Assembly: GCA_038049695.1 (NCBI GenBank)
Contig: CP142455.1
Coordinates: 28,247,501 to 28,311,500, forward strand
Reading direction: 5' to 3'
DNA from: Cinnamomum chago
Lineage: Eukaryota > Streptophyta > Magnoliopsida > Laurales > Lauraceae
DNA length: 64,000 bases
The position numbers were made by a program, and so were the translations under genes. How positions within the stretch are numbered: position 1 is the first letter of the stretch; each line of letters opens with the position of its first letter. The notes under the pieces are model-generated. The model was not told where the DNA came from. It saw nothing but the letters and a program-made list of their open reading frames with translations, and did not search any database. Below are positions 34,233-43,899 of this stretch, in pieces.

Positions 34233-35215
34233 GACCGTCTAAGGCAGGCACTCAGCCACCTAGACGAGTTGCCGAAACGGCCCATATCTAAGGATGGCAC
34301 TCAGCCACCTAGATGAGTTGCCAGAACGGCCCATATCTAAGGATGGCACTCAGCCACCTAGATGAGTCGCCGAAACGGACCATGTCTAAGGTTGGCACTC
34401 AGCCACCTAGACGAGTTTCCGAAACGGACCATGTCTAAGGTTGGCATTCAGCCACCTAGACGAGTTTCCGAAACGGCCCATATCTAAGGATGGCACTCAG
34501 CCACCTAGATGAGTCGCCGAAACGGCCCATATCTAAGGATGGCACTCAGCCACCTAGATGAGTCGCCGAAACGGACCATGTCCAAGGTTGGCACTCAGCC
34601 ACCTAGACGAGTTTCCGAAACGGCCCATATCTAAGGATGGCACTCAGCCACCTAGATGAGTCGCCGAAACGGCCCATATCTAAGGATGGCACTCAGCCAC
34701 CTAGATGAGTCGCCGAAACGGACCATGTCCAAGGTTGGCACTCAGCCACCTAGACGAGTTTCCGAAACGGCCCATATCTAAGGATGGCACTCAGCCACCT
34801 AGATGAGTCGCCGAAACGGCCCATATCTAAGGATGGCACTCAGCCACCTAGATGAGTCGCCGAAACGGACCATGTCTAAGGTTGGCACTCAGCCACCTAG
34901 ACGAGTTTCCGAAACGGACCATGTCTAAGGTTGGCACTCAGCCACCTAGACGAGTTTCCGAAACGGACCATGTCTAAGGTTGGCACTCAGCCACCTAGAC
35001 GAGTTTCCGAAACGGACCATGTCTAAGGTTGGCACTCAGCCACCTAGACGAGTTTCCGAAACGGACCATGTCTAAGGTTGGCACTCTGCCACCTAGGCGA
35101 GCTGCCGAAACGGCCCATGTCTAAGGATGACACTCAGCCACCTAGACGAGCTGCCGAACTAGTTAAGGTTATGTTTGGCACTCAGCCACCTAGATCAGCC
35201 GAAACGGCATCAGTC
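34233..35215. repeat. 49-bp tandem array, about 20 copies, with a 147-bp higher-order unit
   Basis: Unit core GGCACTCAGCCACCTAGA, then GAGT(CGCC/TTCC)GAAACGG, then CC/ACCAT...CTAAGG. Variants are ordered. Units 5-7, 8-10 and 11-13 repeat the same trio: TTTCC-type with CCCATATC, GTCGCC-type with CCCATATC, GTCGCC-type with ACCATGTC. This gives a 147-bp higher-order repeat three times over. The distal units (14-17) are homogeneous, and the last ones (18-20) decay. It lies between pol and the antisense gene, a place where Tat elements commonly carry arrays. Confidence 0.93.
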
Positions 35216-35524
35216 GATGATGGTACCCAGTCCACCACCGCCTTGACAGGTCCGATACGGTTCTCTGGTCTCGCCGAAATAAAAGAGGCCTCCAAGGGGT
35301 CAGCGCTCACAGAGAACCCTAATCTAACCGGTCCACTCTAGTCCGAACTCACACCCAGATTCATAACACTCACGGAAAGCGTACAAAGGAAAGCAAATAA
35401 AAGCCACACCACACAGGAGACAAATATGAGAAAGGGCCTTTTATTGATAACATTGATGCATACACTGGAGCTTACATTGAAACAGTTGAAACAAAGACTA
35501 CATTTTATAAGAAGAAAGAAGAAG

Positions 35525-37760
35525 TCAAGTCGACGGCCCTGCTTCTCTGTCTTCGATAACGACCACGGCGGCCTCGGCTTGAGGAGCTTCTTCAACGGGG
35601 TCAGGCGTTGGCTCGGAAGGGACTTCGGCCGGAGTGGCAGGGGTCTCGGCCAAGGCTTCATCTAGGGGCTCATCTCCGAGCTCGGGGAGATTCTGATAAA
35701 TCGGATCATCTGCAGGAACCCCCATCTTCTTCAACACGGCCTTGCAGCCGAGTCGGTACAGCTTCGGGCTGAGTGCTGTGATTTGATCAATATAAATTTT
35801 CGCAGCTTCCTCAGTCCCCTCCAGGAAGGCGGCATCGACCTCGGCTTTTGTCGATGCAAGGAGTTCCTCCTTCGATGCAAGAAGTTCCTCCTTCGCCTTC
35901 CTTTCCAGCTCCAGCTCGGCCTTGAACCCCGCCGACCTCTTTTCCTCTGCCTGGAGCTTCGTTTGCCGCTCGAAGCTCTCTGACTTTGCTTTGTAGAGGT
36001 CGCTGGCCATTATATCTGATTGAGCATTGAGCTCTGCAGTCTTGGCCGCCTCCGCCTTCAGCTCCTCCTTGGCCGCCTTCAGTTCAGCTTCGGCTCTCTG
36101 CTTTTCCTTTGCTAGGCGGGCCAGCCGGTTGTCCTCTTCCGTTATTCTCTCAGCGACTATCTGGAGCCTTTGGACAGCTTGCAGCGGAGCAAACAAAAAA
36201 AAAAAAAAAAAAACTCAGCACGAAAGCAAGAAATATCAAAAGACAGAAACACCTGTGACCAGGAAAGTCGGGCACTTACAGCGAGAGAATGCTGTATGGT
36301 CCTCATAAGCAGCAGGGGGGAGTCTTCCGACCTGTGCCTCTCCATGTCCCTGGGGAGTGCACAGGCTCGGCTGAGCGCCGCAATGACATCTGGGCTCCCC
36401 ACCAGTCTGTCCTCAGCATTTAGGGGCCTCCCCTTCCTCAGCTCCATGTCCGGCCTGAACTCGGCCGGTTCGGCACCCGAGGACGTTGCCGCCTGGGGCT
36501 CGGAGCGACTCTCCACCAGAGGAACCGCCGGAGTGGGCATCACGTCCGCTGCCCTCTCCCTCACAGCTTGGGGTGAACGTTGCCGTGATCGCTCCTCCTG
36601 ATCCGGCCCCTTCCCCTTCGCCTTTTTCCTCGGCCTCTCGCTTTCCGAGTCTGGGGGAGGACGGGCCTCAACTCTGGCAGGGACGATGGTCCCGAAGGAG
36701 GGCGGGGCAGTGCGGGGTGCGGCAGCCTGTCTACCGCCACCGACGACGGCGTCTGCCAGATTCCGCGGCTGAAACACGGGCCTGCGCCTCTCCATACTGT
36801 CGGCTTCGGCCTCTGCTCCGGAAGTATAGTTCTCAACTTCCCTTGTTGGAGAGTCTACCTCGGCTCCGGAGGTATATTCTTCAATTTCCCTTAGCGGGAT
36901 GCCCGTGACCACGGCCAACGTTGCGGACGCTTCCGCAACCGTGACGGTCCCGCTGGTTTCTGCTAGATCGGGGGCGAATCTCTCCGGGTTGCCGGATTTC
37001 CGTGTATAAGACACGTATCTCGGCTCGTACTTCAGAAGAGAGTAGGCAGCTCTTGTGTGGTGGCCGTGGTAGCAGTACACCTTGTTCAGCCAAGGTGAGT
37101 GCCTTCTCCAACCGTTCAGCTGGGCTTCGCGCTTGCGTTCGGAAAGGCCTGCGAAAAACAGCCGAGTTAGAATCCGGCAGCAGAAATCAAACATAAGAAG
37201 AAATCCGAAACCCAGGGAGTTAGGTCTTTACTCGGTGGAGTCCCGAAGCGTCGAGGGACTCGGACCCTCCTAGCTGCTTCGGTCTCGGTCTCGCCGAACT
37301 CCCAGTTTCCCGAGACGAGCAGGCGGTCATCTCCGGCGTATTTATTGGAGTCCTCCAACGCCGTGACGAGGGGTTGGCACTTGGCCTTGACACGAAGATA
37401 GTAGGTGACCCCCTCCCTGGACTTGCAGAGGTCATATATATCCTCTATATCATGGACGCCGAGGCCGATGTCTAGAATCTTATTCAGCTCGGCGATGCCC
37501 ATGATGATTTTATACCCGTTGGGCATCAGCTGGCAGGGGCTAAGGTTCCAGGTCTCCAAGCAAGACCTAAGAAGGGGGGCCACGGGGAATCTGACCCCAC
37601 CCTCGATCACGGCTATCAGGGGAAACGGCATCCAGCCGTTGCGAAATGAGTAGATGGAGGGGTCGGCTGCCATGATCTGGACATCGTCTGGGATCATATA
37701 GACTCTCCTAAGAGTTGCCAGGCCCGACTGGGAATCTATCCAATGGGTGAAAATCCCCAT
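35525..37760 (-). CDS. Antisense additional ORF of the Tat element, 677 aa, two introns
   Basis: On the strand opposite gag-pol. ATG 37760-37758; exon 1 37760-37232; intron GTAAAG...TTTTTCGCAG; exon 2 37148-36280; intron GTAAGT...GGCTCCAG; exon 3 36160-35525. The three sum to 2,034 nt with phase kept at both joints (TPPS|LSERK, HSLA|IVAER). N-terminal ~175 residues resemble the 'putative gypsy type transposon' (Transposase_28-like) domain of plant repeat proteins (GIFTHWIDSQSG, MPFPLIAVIEGGVRFPVAPL). Next comes a charged disordered region with a basic run RPRKKAKGKG and a duplicated EYTSGAE motif, then an Ala/Glu/Lys coiled coil (exon 3, including a duplicated KEELLAS), then an acidic Pro-rich tail. 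No stop interrupts it, unlike gag-pol. Function unknown. The second acceptor was chosen by phase and is less certain than the first. Confidence 0.72.
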
Positions 37761-38428
37761 CTCTGAATCTAAGGAACCCTAACAATCTCTAGGGGTCTGA
37801 ACTGTGGAAGGACCTGAGGGACAGAGGAGATCCTTGGAAGGGTTTAGGTCAGAAATACAAAATGGGAGAGAGGAGAATCGAGGCAGAGAGACTCACAGAC
37901 TCGGGCGAAATCACAACTCACGCCGTTGATCCCTCACTGGTCCTAGAGAAGGTCCTGGACGAAGCTAGGAGGCGACGGAGGCGGTTCTGGCAGTGAAGGT
38001 TCCGGCGAACAGAGGTTCTAGCAGAGCTTCGACAAGGTTCGTTTGCAGAGATGACAAAGGGAGAAGACAGAAGTGAATATAAAGGGGAGGAATGGGCGCC
38101 ATTCCGGAATTCGAAGCGGGACACGCGTGAGATGTCGCCTCGGCTTGCGTCGCACGCCCCCCTCGAAAAGACAAGAGAGCCTACCGGGCAATAACGCGTG
38201 GCGCAGTTGCGATGATGGTTCGCCTTCCCATACTAATCATAGCCCCGCATTTATTGCCCCCTTTATTACCTCTGGCAGAAGAAGCAGCGGCGGCGTCTGG
38301 CGCCGAACGACTCACAACCCTTGACCAAAAGGCAGATGGAAGGCAAGCACTACCCGTCTCGGGAGATCGGTCCAGCTCTTAACCCTAGCGCCCGAGAAAG
38401 CCCTAGAGGTCAAGAACTGAGGGGCTAT
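37761..38428. other. Region between the antisense ORF start and the 3' LTR
   Basis: Probably the leader/promoter of the antisense gene. The minus strand has a weak TATA-like CTTTATATTC at 38075-38084, about 315 bp upstream of its ATG. No open frame with recognisable domains is seen. A polypurine tract lies at the right end. Confidence 0.45.
38413..38424 (+). promoter_or_regulatory. Polypurine tract before the 3' LTR
   Basis: AGAACTGAGGGG, four bases before the LTR start, is the best purine run for plus-strand priming. It has one pyrimidine and is offset by CTAT, so it is imperfect. Confidence 0.55.
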
Positions 38429-39165
38429 TGTGTGGGGGCCCATTTCGTGAACCAGTTTCTCTTGGTCTCGGCTAGGGTGTGCTCGGTTAGCTACTGTATG
38501 GGGGACCACGTCCCTTGATCTCGGCTACGATCCGATCCATATCGGTCTCGGCACTACGTGCTGGTCTCGGCCAAACAGAGTTCAGTTCGGCCGCGCTTAC
38601 CGTTCAGTCTCGGTAAAGCAAGCTCGGCAGTGCAGCATTGCGCCTGCAGCTAACAGCCTCGGCCCTGTCGTGGCAAGATCCAAGGAAGGGATCTGATGGG
38701 ACTTCAGCCACCACCAGATCAGGGCAGGATCAGGCCCAATGTGACTGGCATTAAATGCATTATGGGCTGATCGGACCCACATTAAATGTAGTGTGGGCTG
38801 ATCGGACCCACATTAAATGCAAAGAGGGCTATGATGGACCTCCATTAATGACTTTGTGGGCTGATGTGACCCAGGTCACATCACCAGGCCCACTGGCACT
38901 CACCCAAGACTGTTCCATATATAAGGCACGAGCCAAAGGGAGCGAAGGGTAAGCACTCTCACATAGACACTCGGTCTTTCTTCTTCTTCTTCTCCGATCC
39001 ATTACTGACTTAAGCATCGGAGAGCCCTGCGCTGCCCATAGCCAGGGTCCTCTGACCTGTCTTTCTCCTCTTTCAGGTTCGCACCGTCGCAGCTATCTCC
39101 TCCATGCATTGAGTAAGTCCTAAAAGGCATCCTGAACTTGTGAGTATATTATTTCTGCACTTACA
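38429..39165 (+). repeat. 3' LTR of the Tat element
   Basis: 737 bp, same length as the 5' LTR, four substitutions and no gaps. It supplies the last 30 codons and stop of the chimeric CC-only frame read from the NLR on the minus strand. Confidence 0.97.
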
Positions 39166-39170
39166 GTAAC
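39166..39170. repeat. Target-site duplication GTAAC, right copy
   Basis: Identical to 27401-27405. On the minus strand it supplies the end of NLR codon 111 and all of codon 112. Confidence 0.97.
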
Positions 39171-39501
39171 GCTTCAGGAGGTGAATCATTTTATAGAGAG
39201 ATCTCCACAGCAGTCCTCCGCCTCCATCTTCATTGGCCTCGTCAATACATGCACGTGAAAGATACATGTACTCGTCGATGATGTCCTCGACCTCGAAGGC
39301 CACTTGACTTACTTGCCCTACCCATATTTTCACTCCATCATCACTATTTTTTCTTCTATCTGCATCTTTCAAGAAGGAGCGCATGCTCTGTAGCTCCTGT
39401 TGGATTTCATCAATGCTGCTCAATTCTTGAAGAAGAGATGCTTCTTGCTGCAGAGCTGAACCGAGGGTTTGTAGCAAGAAATCCACACCACTCTCGGCCA
39501 T
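39166..39501 (-). pseudogene. NLR immune receptor, N-terminal coiled-coil half (codons 1-112)
   Basis: ATG at 39501-39499 opens MAESGVDFLLQTLGSALQQE, the standard start of an Rx-type coiled-coil. It is chosen over an upstream in-frame ATG at 39591 because the family begins with MAES/MAE. The EDVID-type motif appears as EVEDIIDEYM. The frame runs into the retrotransposon at 39165 immediately after LLKRY. Joined to 27400 and below, with one GTAAC retained, it continues as YYKRQIASKL without a frame change. As it stands, the frame continues 30 codons into the 3' LTR and stops at 39073, so a CC-only chimera of 142 residues could be made if the native promoter works. Confidence 0.93.
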
Positions 39502-40800
39502 TTTTGTTTTCCTCTCACTTCTCTCTTCCAAGTTGAGATACAGCAGTTTTCTTATACATGAAAGGGCTTTTGCTTCCCTAAAAAAACTCATTTCTCCTGC
39601 TCATCAGTGTTTGACTTGAATGTGACCATCCATTTTGGGTAGATGAGATGGACGGTCTAGAGCTGTCCTGTCTTTATTGAAACTGTGGTGGGTTATGCAC
39701 TACAGTTTCTGATTAGATTGAAAAGGAATTCTTCTTGGCTACTTTCATCATCCACCCCCACCCTCTAGTACGACAAGCACAGCACGGGAGCTGAGGATTT
39801 ATTAACTTTTCAATGCTTTTGAATGTGACCGTCCGTTTTAGAATAGATGAATGAGATGGACCTCTTAATTATAGCTGTCTTTTTTTTAAAAAAACTGGTA
39901 CAAAAATTGCATGTTTAAAATTAAAACCCTTCTCAATTTTTTTTTCTACCACATCCCTTGGTTGGACTATTTCCTCCGGACCTAGAGAGAAACCCTTTAA
40001 ATCCCTGTGTCCATAGGCGGTAGCACAAGTTGACTCAACTTTCTGTTTCTGAAGAGCAGAGAACCGGAGGTCGAGACCAAGACCACTAGCTCTGAAAGAG
40101 GGAAGAACCGAGGTCCTGACCATTCGACCAACCTCTTGGGGTTAAAATCCTTCTCCACTGGTTGTAAAGAGAATTGAAGTGGAGGGCTACTTTAGGCCCA
40201 TTTGGTATTTTACTATATTAGTAAAAGTCAAATAAAGTTTTCATTTTTCAAACAAGGAGTCACATAAATAGCACTTTAATTTAAAATTTCCTTTATCTAT
40301 TCTCAAAAACAAAAAAGTCCAAAACAACCCCCTTTCTCTGCTAAAAGAAAAAAAAAAAGCTCCACTTTTTTATATAAAAAGTCAAAAATTTTCATATTAA
40401 ATAATTAAAAATAAAATATCATCATAATCTTATTATATTTTATTCTTTTTTGATTTGATGATTTACTATACTTTATTTTACATGTAGAATTATCAATCCT
40501 GATCATGTTAAAATGTACTTAATTTCTAAATCACCTCTTGCCAAATCAAAACTCCTTCTCTCACTATTTTAAATGACAAAAGGCCCTCACTTTTAATATT
40601 AAAAAAAAAGTCGAAAAAAAAGGGGATACCCTCTCATACTCTTATAAAAAAGTTTAGAAGTAGAAATTTGAAATTGGTAGCTTTTGATTTAACTCTTAAT
40701 TTCAACATTTACTTCAATACACTTTACAAATAAATTACCCAAAGAGGCCAACAATTGATAGTACGTGGGGTTACTAACCAACTAAGCAATACCGCCTTGT
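39502..40800. other. 5' flank of the split NLR
   Basis: Presumed promoter/leader on the minus strand. A segment with GAATGTGACCATCCATTTT and GAGATGGACGGTC (about 39615-39660) recurs in diverged form at about 39822-39870 and again at 48108-48150. No second gene is recognised. Confidence 0.5.
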
Positions 40801-40805
40801 CCTCA

Positions 40806-40960
40806 TCTTTCTTCAATTATTGTACCAGCCAATGTGCACTTGTTCTCTATTCCTCATTCCATGTAAGAGAAAAGTGAAAAAGTTTAGTCATTTATTCAAG
40901 ATGCAATAAATCAACAGCTCGCAATTTTACTGATTTAAGGAGAGGCACCTACAGACAGCA
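40806..40960. repeat. Diverged duplicate block 1 (copy at 47,918-48,050)
   Basis: Shares, in order, CTTTCTTCAATTATTGTAC, AAGTGAA, CAAGATGNANTAAANCAA and TTACTGATTTAAG with 47918-48050. The CTTTCTTCAATTATTG word also occurs at 51545 and 56727. Confidence 0.65.
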
Positions 40961-41394
40961 ACTAAGCCTAGGGTTACTGTACTCATCGACTTGCGGTACA
41001 TGTATTCTTTATCATCAACTTTAGAATACTTAGATCATGTTTCTTTACCAGAAATTCATGTTTAAAGGGATTTTAAATTTCCCAAAGGTGTTCTCTTGGG
41101 GTGGAATTTCAGATTCTTTCTTTTAGTAGAGCATTTGAAATTCCAATAAAATACATAGAGAGTAAAATTCTAAACACTCATTTGGGGCTGTTGTTTACTA
41201 GAATTCTGACAAGAATTTATCTTGTTGGGATTTATTAAACATGATGTGACATCTTGTCCCCTCGCATTTGTAACTGACATGTTTTTTTGCAAGCATTTCA
41301 AAATTCGTGTCACCTAAAAGGTCTCAAATAGCCTCTAGAAATTCGGAAATCCGGATCCCTTTGAGTTTTTATGGAATTTTTTACTGCTCAAGCA

Positions 41395-41600
41395 CAATGG
41401 AGCATTAATGAATTTACCAAAGAACCTGGAAATAAAATAAAGGAAAGACCAGGACGGTTGACCAATTCCTACTTTGTGTTGCTGGTATAACATGAATTGA
41501 CAACCGATTTTGAGGGAAAAATTAGTTGCATTGGTGATATATTGTTTTACCAATTCCAGATCTAAAGCCCAAGATGTCCATTGAATCTATTTTCATGCTC
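41395..41600. repeat. Diverged duplicate block 2 (copy at 54,920-55,545)
   Basis: Both copies contain GAAAGACCAG, ATTCCTACTTT.TGTGTTG, TGCTGGTATAACATG, AGTTGCATTGGTGATATATT and CCCAAGATGTCCATTG, in that order. The second copy is interrupted by a hAT-like MITE, for which this copy acts as the empty site. Confidence 0.8.
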
Positions 41601-41929
41601 AGCTGGGAGTTTGGAAATTAACTAATAAAGTTAAAGTGAAGTAAAGTCTTTATTATCCAGATAAGAAAAGATAAGGGATTATATCAAAAGTACACACATC
41701 TAAAATTTCTTCCTTTTAAAAAAAAATTAGAAAAACAACATACTTTCTCCACTAAATGATAAAAAAATATCCTCATTTTTCACAAAAAGATTACTTTTCA
41801 AACAACTAAAAACAAAAGATCATAACCCCCTATATTTTATTCTCTCTTGATTTGATGTTTCACCTCACTTTACTTCAATTCACGGTGATGCAACCTCTAA
41901 AATAAAAAATAAAAAAAATAAATCCTTGC

Positions 41930-42030
41930 AATCACTATTACGCACTAGATTGAACCGGCTAAAGCCGAAGGGGAAAAAATCATAGCACTTTTTCAAAATA
42001 TAATCAAAATTGTAGATATTTTCAAGATAA
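41930..42030. repeat. Diverged duplicate block 3 (copy at 48,872-48,970)
   Basis: Shared CACTAGATTGAACCGG, ATAGCA.TTTTTCA and CAAAATTGTAGATATTT in the same order. Confidence 0.7.
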
Positions 42031-42114
42031 AGTGCTACTTTCGCATTTCTTAATGTTTTAGCCATAACAATTTCTTTGTTGAAGCTTCTATGATGCAAGG
42101 TGGGTTTGTAATAA

Positions 42115-42289
42115 ACCCCAAGGGGTAGCTCAGTTGACAAAGGACCACGGTTTGCACCCGAGATTGTAGGTTCAAAACTACACTACCACACTGAGGTTAC
42201 AAGGGAGTTTACCCGACTTCCCTCTGGGCCCGAATGGATTAGTCCAGTCCAAAGAGTTGGGAACCCTCCGATAGCAAGAAAAAAAAAGT
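42115..42289 (+). mobile_element. tRNA-derived SINE
   Basis: The 5' part carries pol III promoter boxes: A box TAGCTCAGTTGAC at about 42126 and B box GGTTCAAAACT at about 42169, spaced as in tRNAs. A GC-richer body and an A-rich 3' end follow. A TGGGTTTGTAATAA duplication flanks it (42101-42114 and 42290-42303). The cloverleaf is not preserved, so it is not a functional tRNA gene. Confidence 0.85.
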
Positions 42290-42589
42290 TGGGTTTGTAA
42301 TAAGATGCAAGGTGGGTTTGTAATAAGAGACATGAACATAAGTAAAACGACCGTGAATATGTGTAATATTTTTTTGGGGCGTTTGGTCGAAGGTCCCTCA
42401 ATGTATGACTTTATGGCAAATCGTCCACATTCTAAACTCATGCAGCCAAAGGTCCCTCTCATACTTTCTCAAGCCTGAAATGTCTAATTTACCCTTTCTT
42501 TAAATCATATCCTATGATTGGTGGGATATCCCATTAATAATGGTCAACTACCATTTAATTGCCCACGATTAATGGAATCCCATTAATGA

Positions 42590-43245
42590 GATTTTCAAAT
42601 AAATTTTAAAAACACACAAGTAAATTTCAAAATAACGCAAATAAATTTTAAAAAATACTATAACTTCAAAAAAAAGCAATAAATTTAAAAAAAGCAATAA
42701 ATTTCAAAAGAACGCGGATAAATTTAAAAAGATGCAAATAAGTTTCAAAAGATCCAAATAAATTTCAATAATTAAATTTCAAAAGACTCAAATAAATCTC
42801 AAAAGGTCCAAAGAAAATTAAAAAAATGAAAATAAATTTCAAAAGACATAATTGAATTTCAAAAGACCAAAATAAAATTCAAAAAACGCGAACACATTTT
42901 CCAAAACTAAGATAAGTCAATTTTCCAGATTTTTGAAAAATTTGCCAAAAATTCAAGTATTTTTGCATAAACTCATTTAAATTTATTTCAAAAAACACAA
43001 ATAAGTTTTAAAAGACAAATAAATTTTAAAAGACGCAAATAAAATTAAAAAACGCAAATAGATTTCAAAAAACGTAAATAAATTTGCTAAAAACTCAGAT
43101 AAATTTGCCAAAAATACAGAGAAATATGACAGAAGACAAATAAATTTGAAAAAAACTCAGATAAATCTCACAAAAACTTAGATAAATTTGAAAAAAACTC
43201 AGATAAATTTGACAAAACTCATATAAATTTGAAAAAAGAGATAAA
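42590..43245. repeat. Array of ~16-20 bp AAATAAATTT(C/G) units
   Basis: More than 25 irregular copies of a unit such as GCAAATAAATTTCAAAA, shifting toward AACTCAGATAAATTTGA on the right. Non-coding. Confidence 0.8.
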
Positions 43246-43249
43246 TTTG

Positions 43250-43640
43250 CGTGGATTGGGTCCGCTTGACTTGACTCGACCCGTCCTAGATCTGGAACAA
43301 AAGACCCAGAGAACTGGGTTGTCTTCTTCACGTTCTGGTTCTGGAATTAGGATCAAAACCAGTGATCTTCCTCCTTTGGCCATGGCAGGGCGCGGCAGAA
43401 GCGGACAGGGCTTCTTCGGAGTCTTCAGACGGCGATGGCTGGAGTCTTCTTCCTCGGTGACGGGCAATTCGGCATACCCAAGAATCCTCTCGTCTCTAGT
43501 CTTCTGCTTCAGTCGAAAAAGAACCCAGTTCTGTCCTGCATTTGGGCTCTTCTTCCTCTCCGACCACGCATGTTGCGGCGGATCAAACTTCCGGTCACAA
43601 CAAGAACTTTCTTCTCCTACAAACCGATCGCTTTAATACC
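43250..43640. other. GC-rich insert inside TIR element 1
   Basis: Sharp rise in GC and loss of poly-A character. A plus-strand frame of about 135 codons and overlapping minus-strand frames are open, but none has a recognisable domain. Possibly a captured host exon. Confidence 0.45.
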
Positions 43641-43899
43641 AGTTTGTTTATGAAGGAGGGAGGAGCGAAGATCAAGAGGATTTAGGAAGGAGGGAGGAGG
43701 AAAGATTTGGAATTTTAAATTTCAAAATTTATGCCTAAAATTGTTGAAAGGGCAAATTAATCCTGAAATATGTGATCGTGTGGACGTAGGGACCTCAGGG
43801 TGCAAATTATCTAGTTGAGTGGACCAGAGCCCTTAAACAGAACTTGCGTGGACCAGAGGCTGGATACATTCCACTTAAGGGACCTTTCCCTAATTTACT

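Larger units (their letters stand above)
27406..39165 (+). mobile_element. Ty3/gypsy LTR retrotransposon, Tat lineage, 11,760 bp
   Basis: Complete element: two 737-bp LTRs (27406-28142, 38429-39165), both TG...CA; a primer-binding site 2 bp after the 5' LTR; a purine tract before the 3' LTR; and GTAAC duplications. Gag, protease, RT, RNase H, a second archaeal-type RNase H and integrase follow in one frame on the plus strand (28201-34131). That second RNase H places it in the Tat lineage. Next come a 49-bp tandem array (34233-35215) and an antisense gene (35525-37760). LTRs differ at 4 of 737 positions (about 0.5%), indicating a young insertion. Three in-frame stops disable gag-pol, so this copy needs helper proteins. 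It interrupts the coding sequence of an NLR in opposite orientation. Confidence 0.97.
42376..43896. mobile_element. Candidate TIR element 1 with internal short-unit array
   Basis: The right end reads TTAAGGGACCTTTCCCTAATTT. The left end has AGGTCCCTCAA and, about 110 bp further in, TCTAATTTACCCTTTC, matching the complement of 43752-43770. Between them, 42590-43245 is an array of AAATAAATTTCAAAAGAC / AACTCAGATAAATTTG units, and 43250-43640 is an abruptly GC-richer block. The inverted ends are diverged, so the left border is approximate. Related to the element at 59,989. Confidence 0.5.

Noticed and set aside
34233..35215. Regular 49-bp repeats as a possible CRISPR array
   Set aside because: Units are contiguous with no spacers, and lie inside a plant LTR retrotransposon.
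38075..38084. Firm TATA box for the antisense ORF
   Set aside because: Only a weak match, about 315 bp upstream of the ATG; kept as a possibility in the text but not listed as a regulatory feature.
42123..42185. Functional tRNA gene
   Set aside because: A and B boxes are present, but the acceptor and anticodon stems are not preserved and it is flanked by a SINE-type target duplication.
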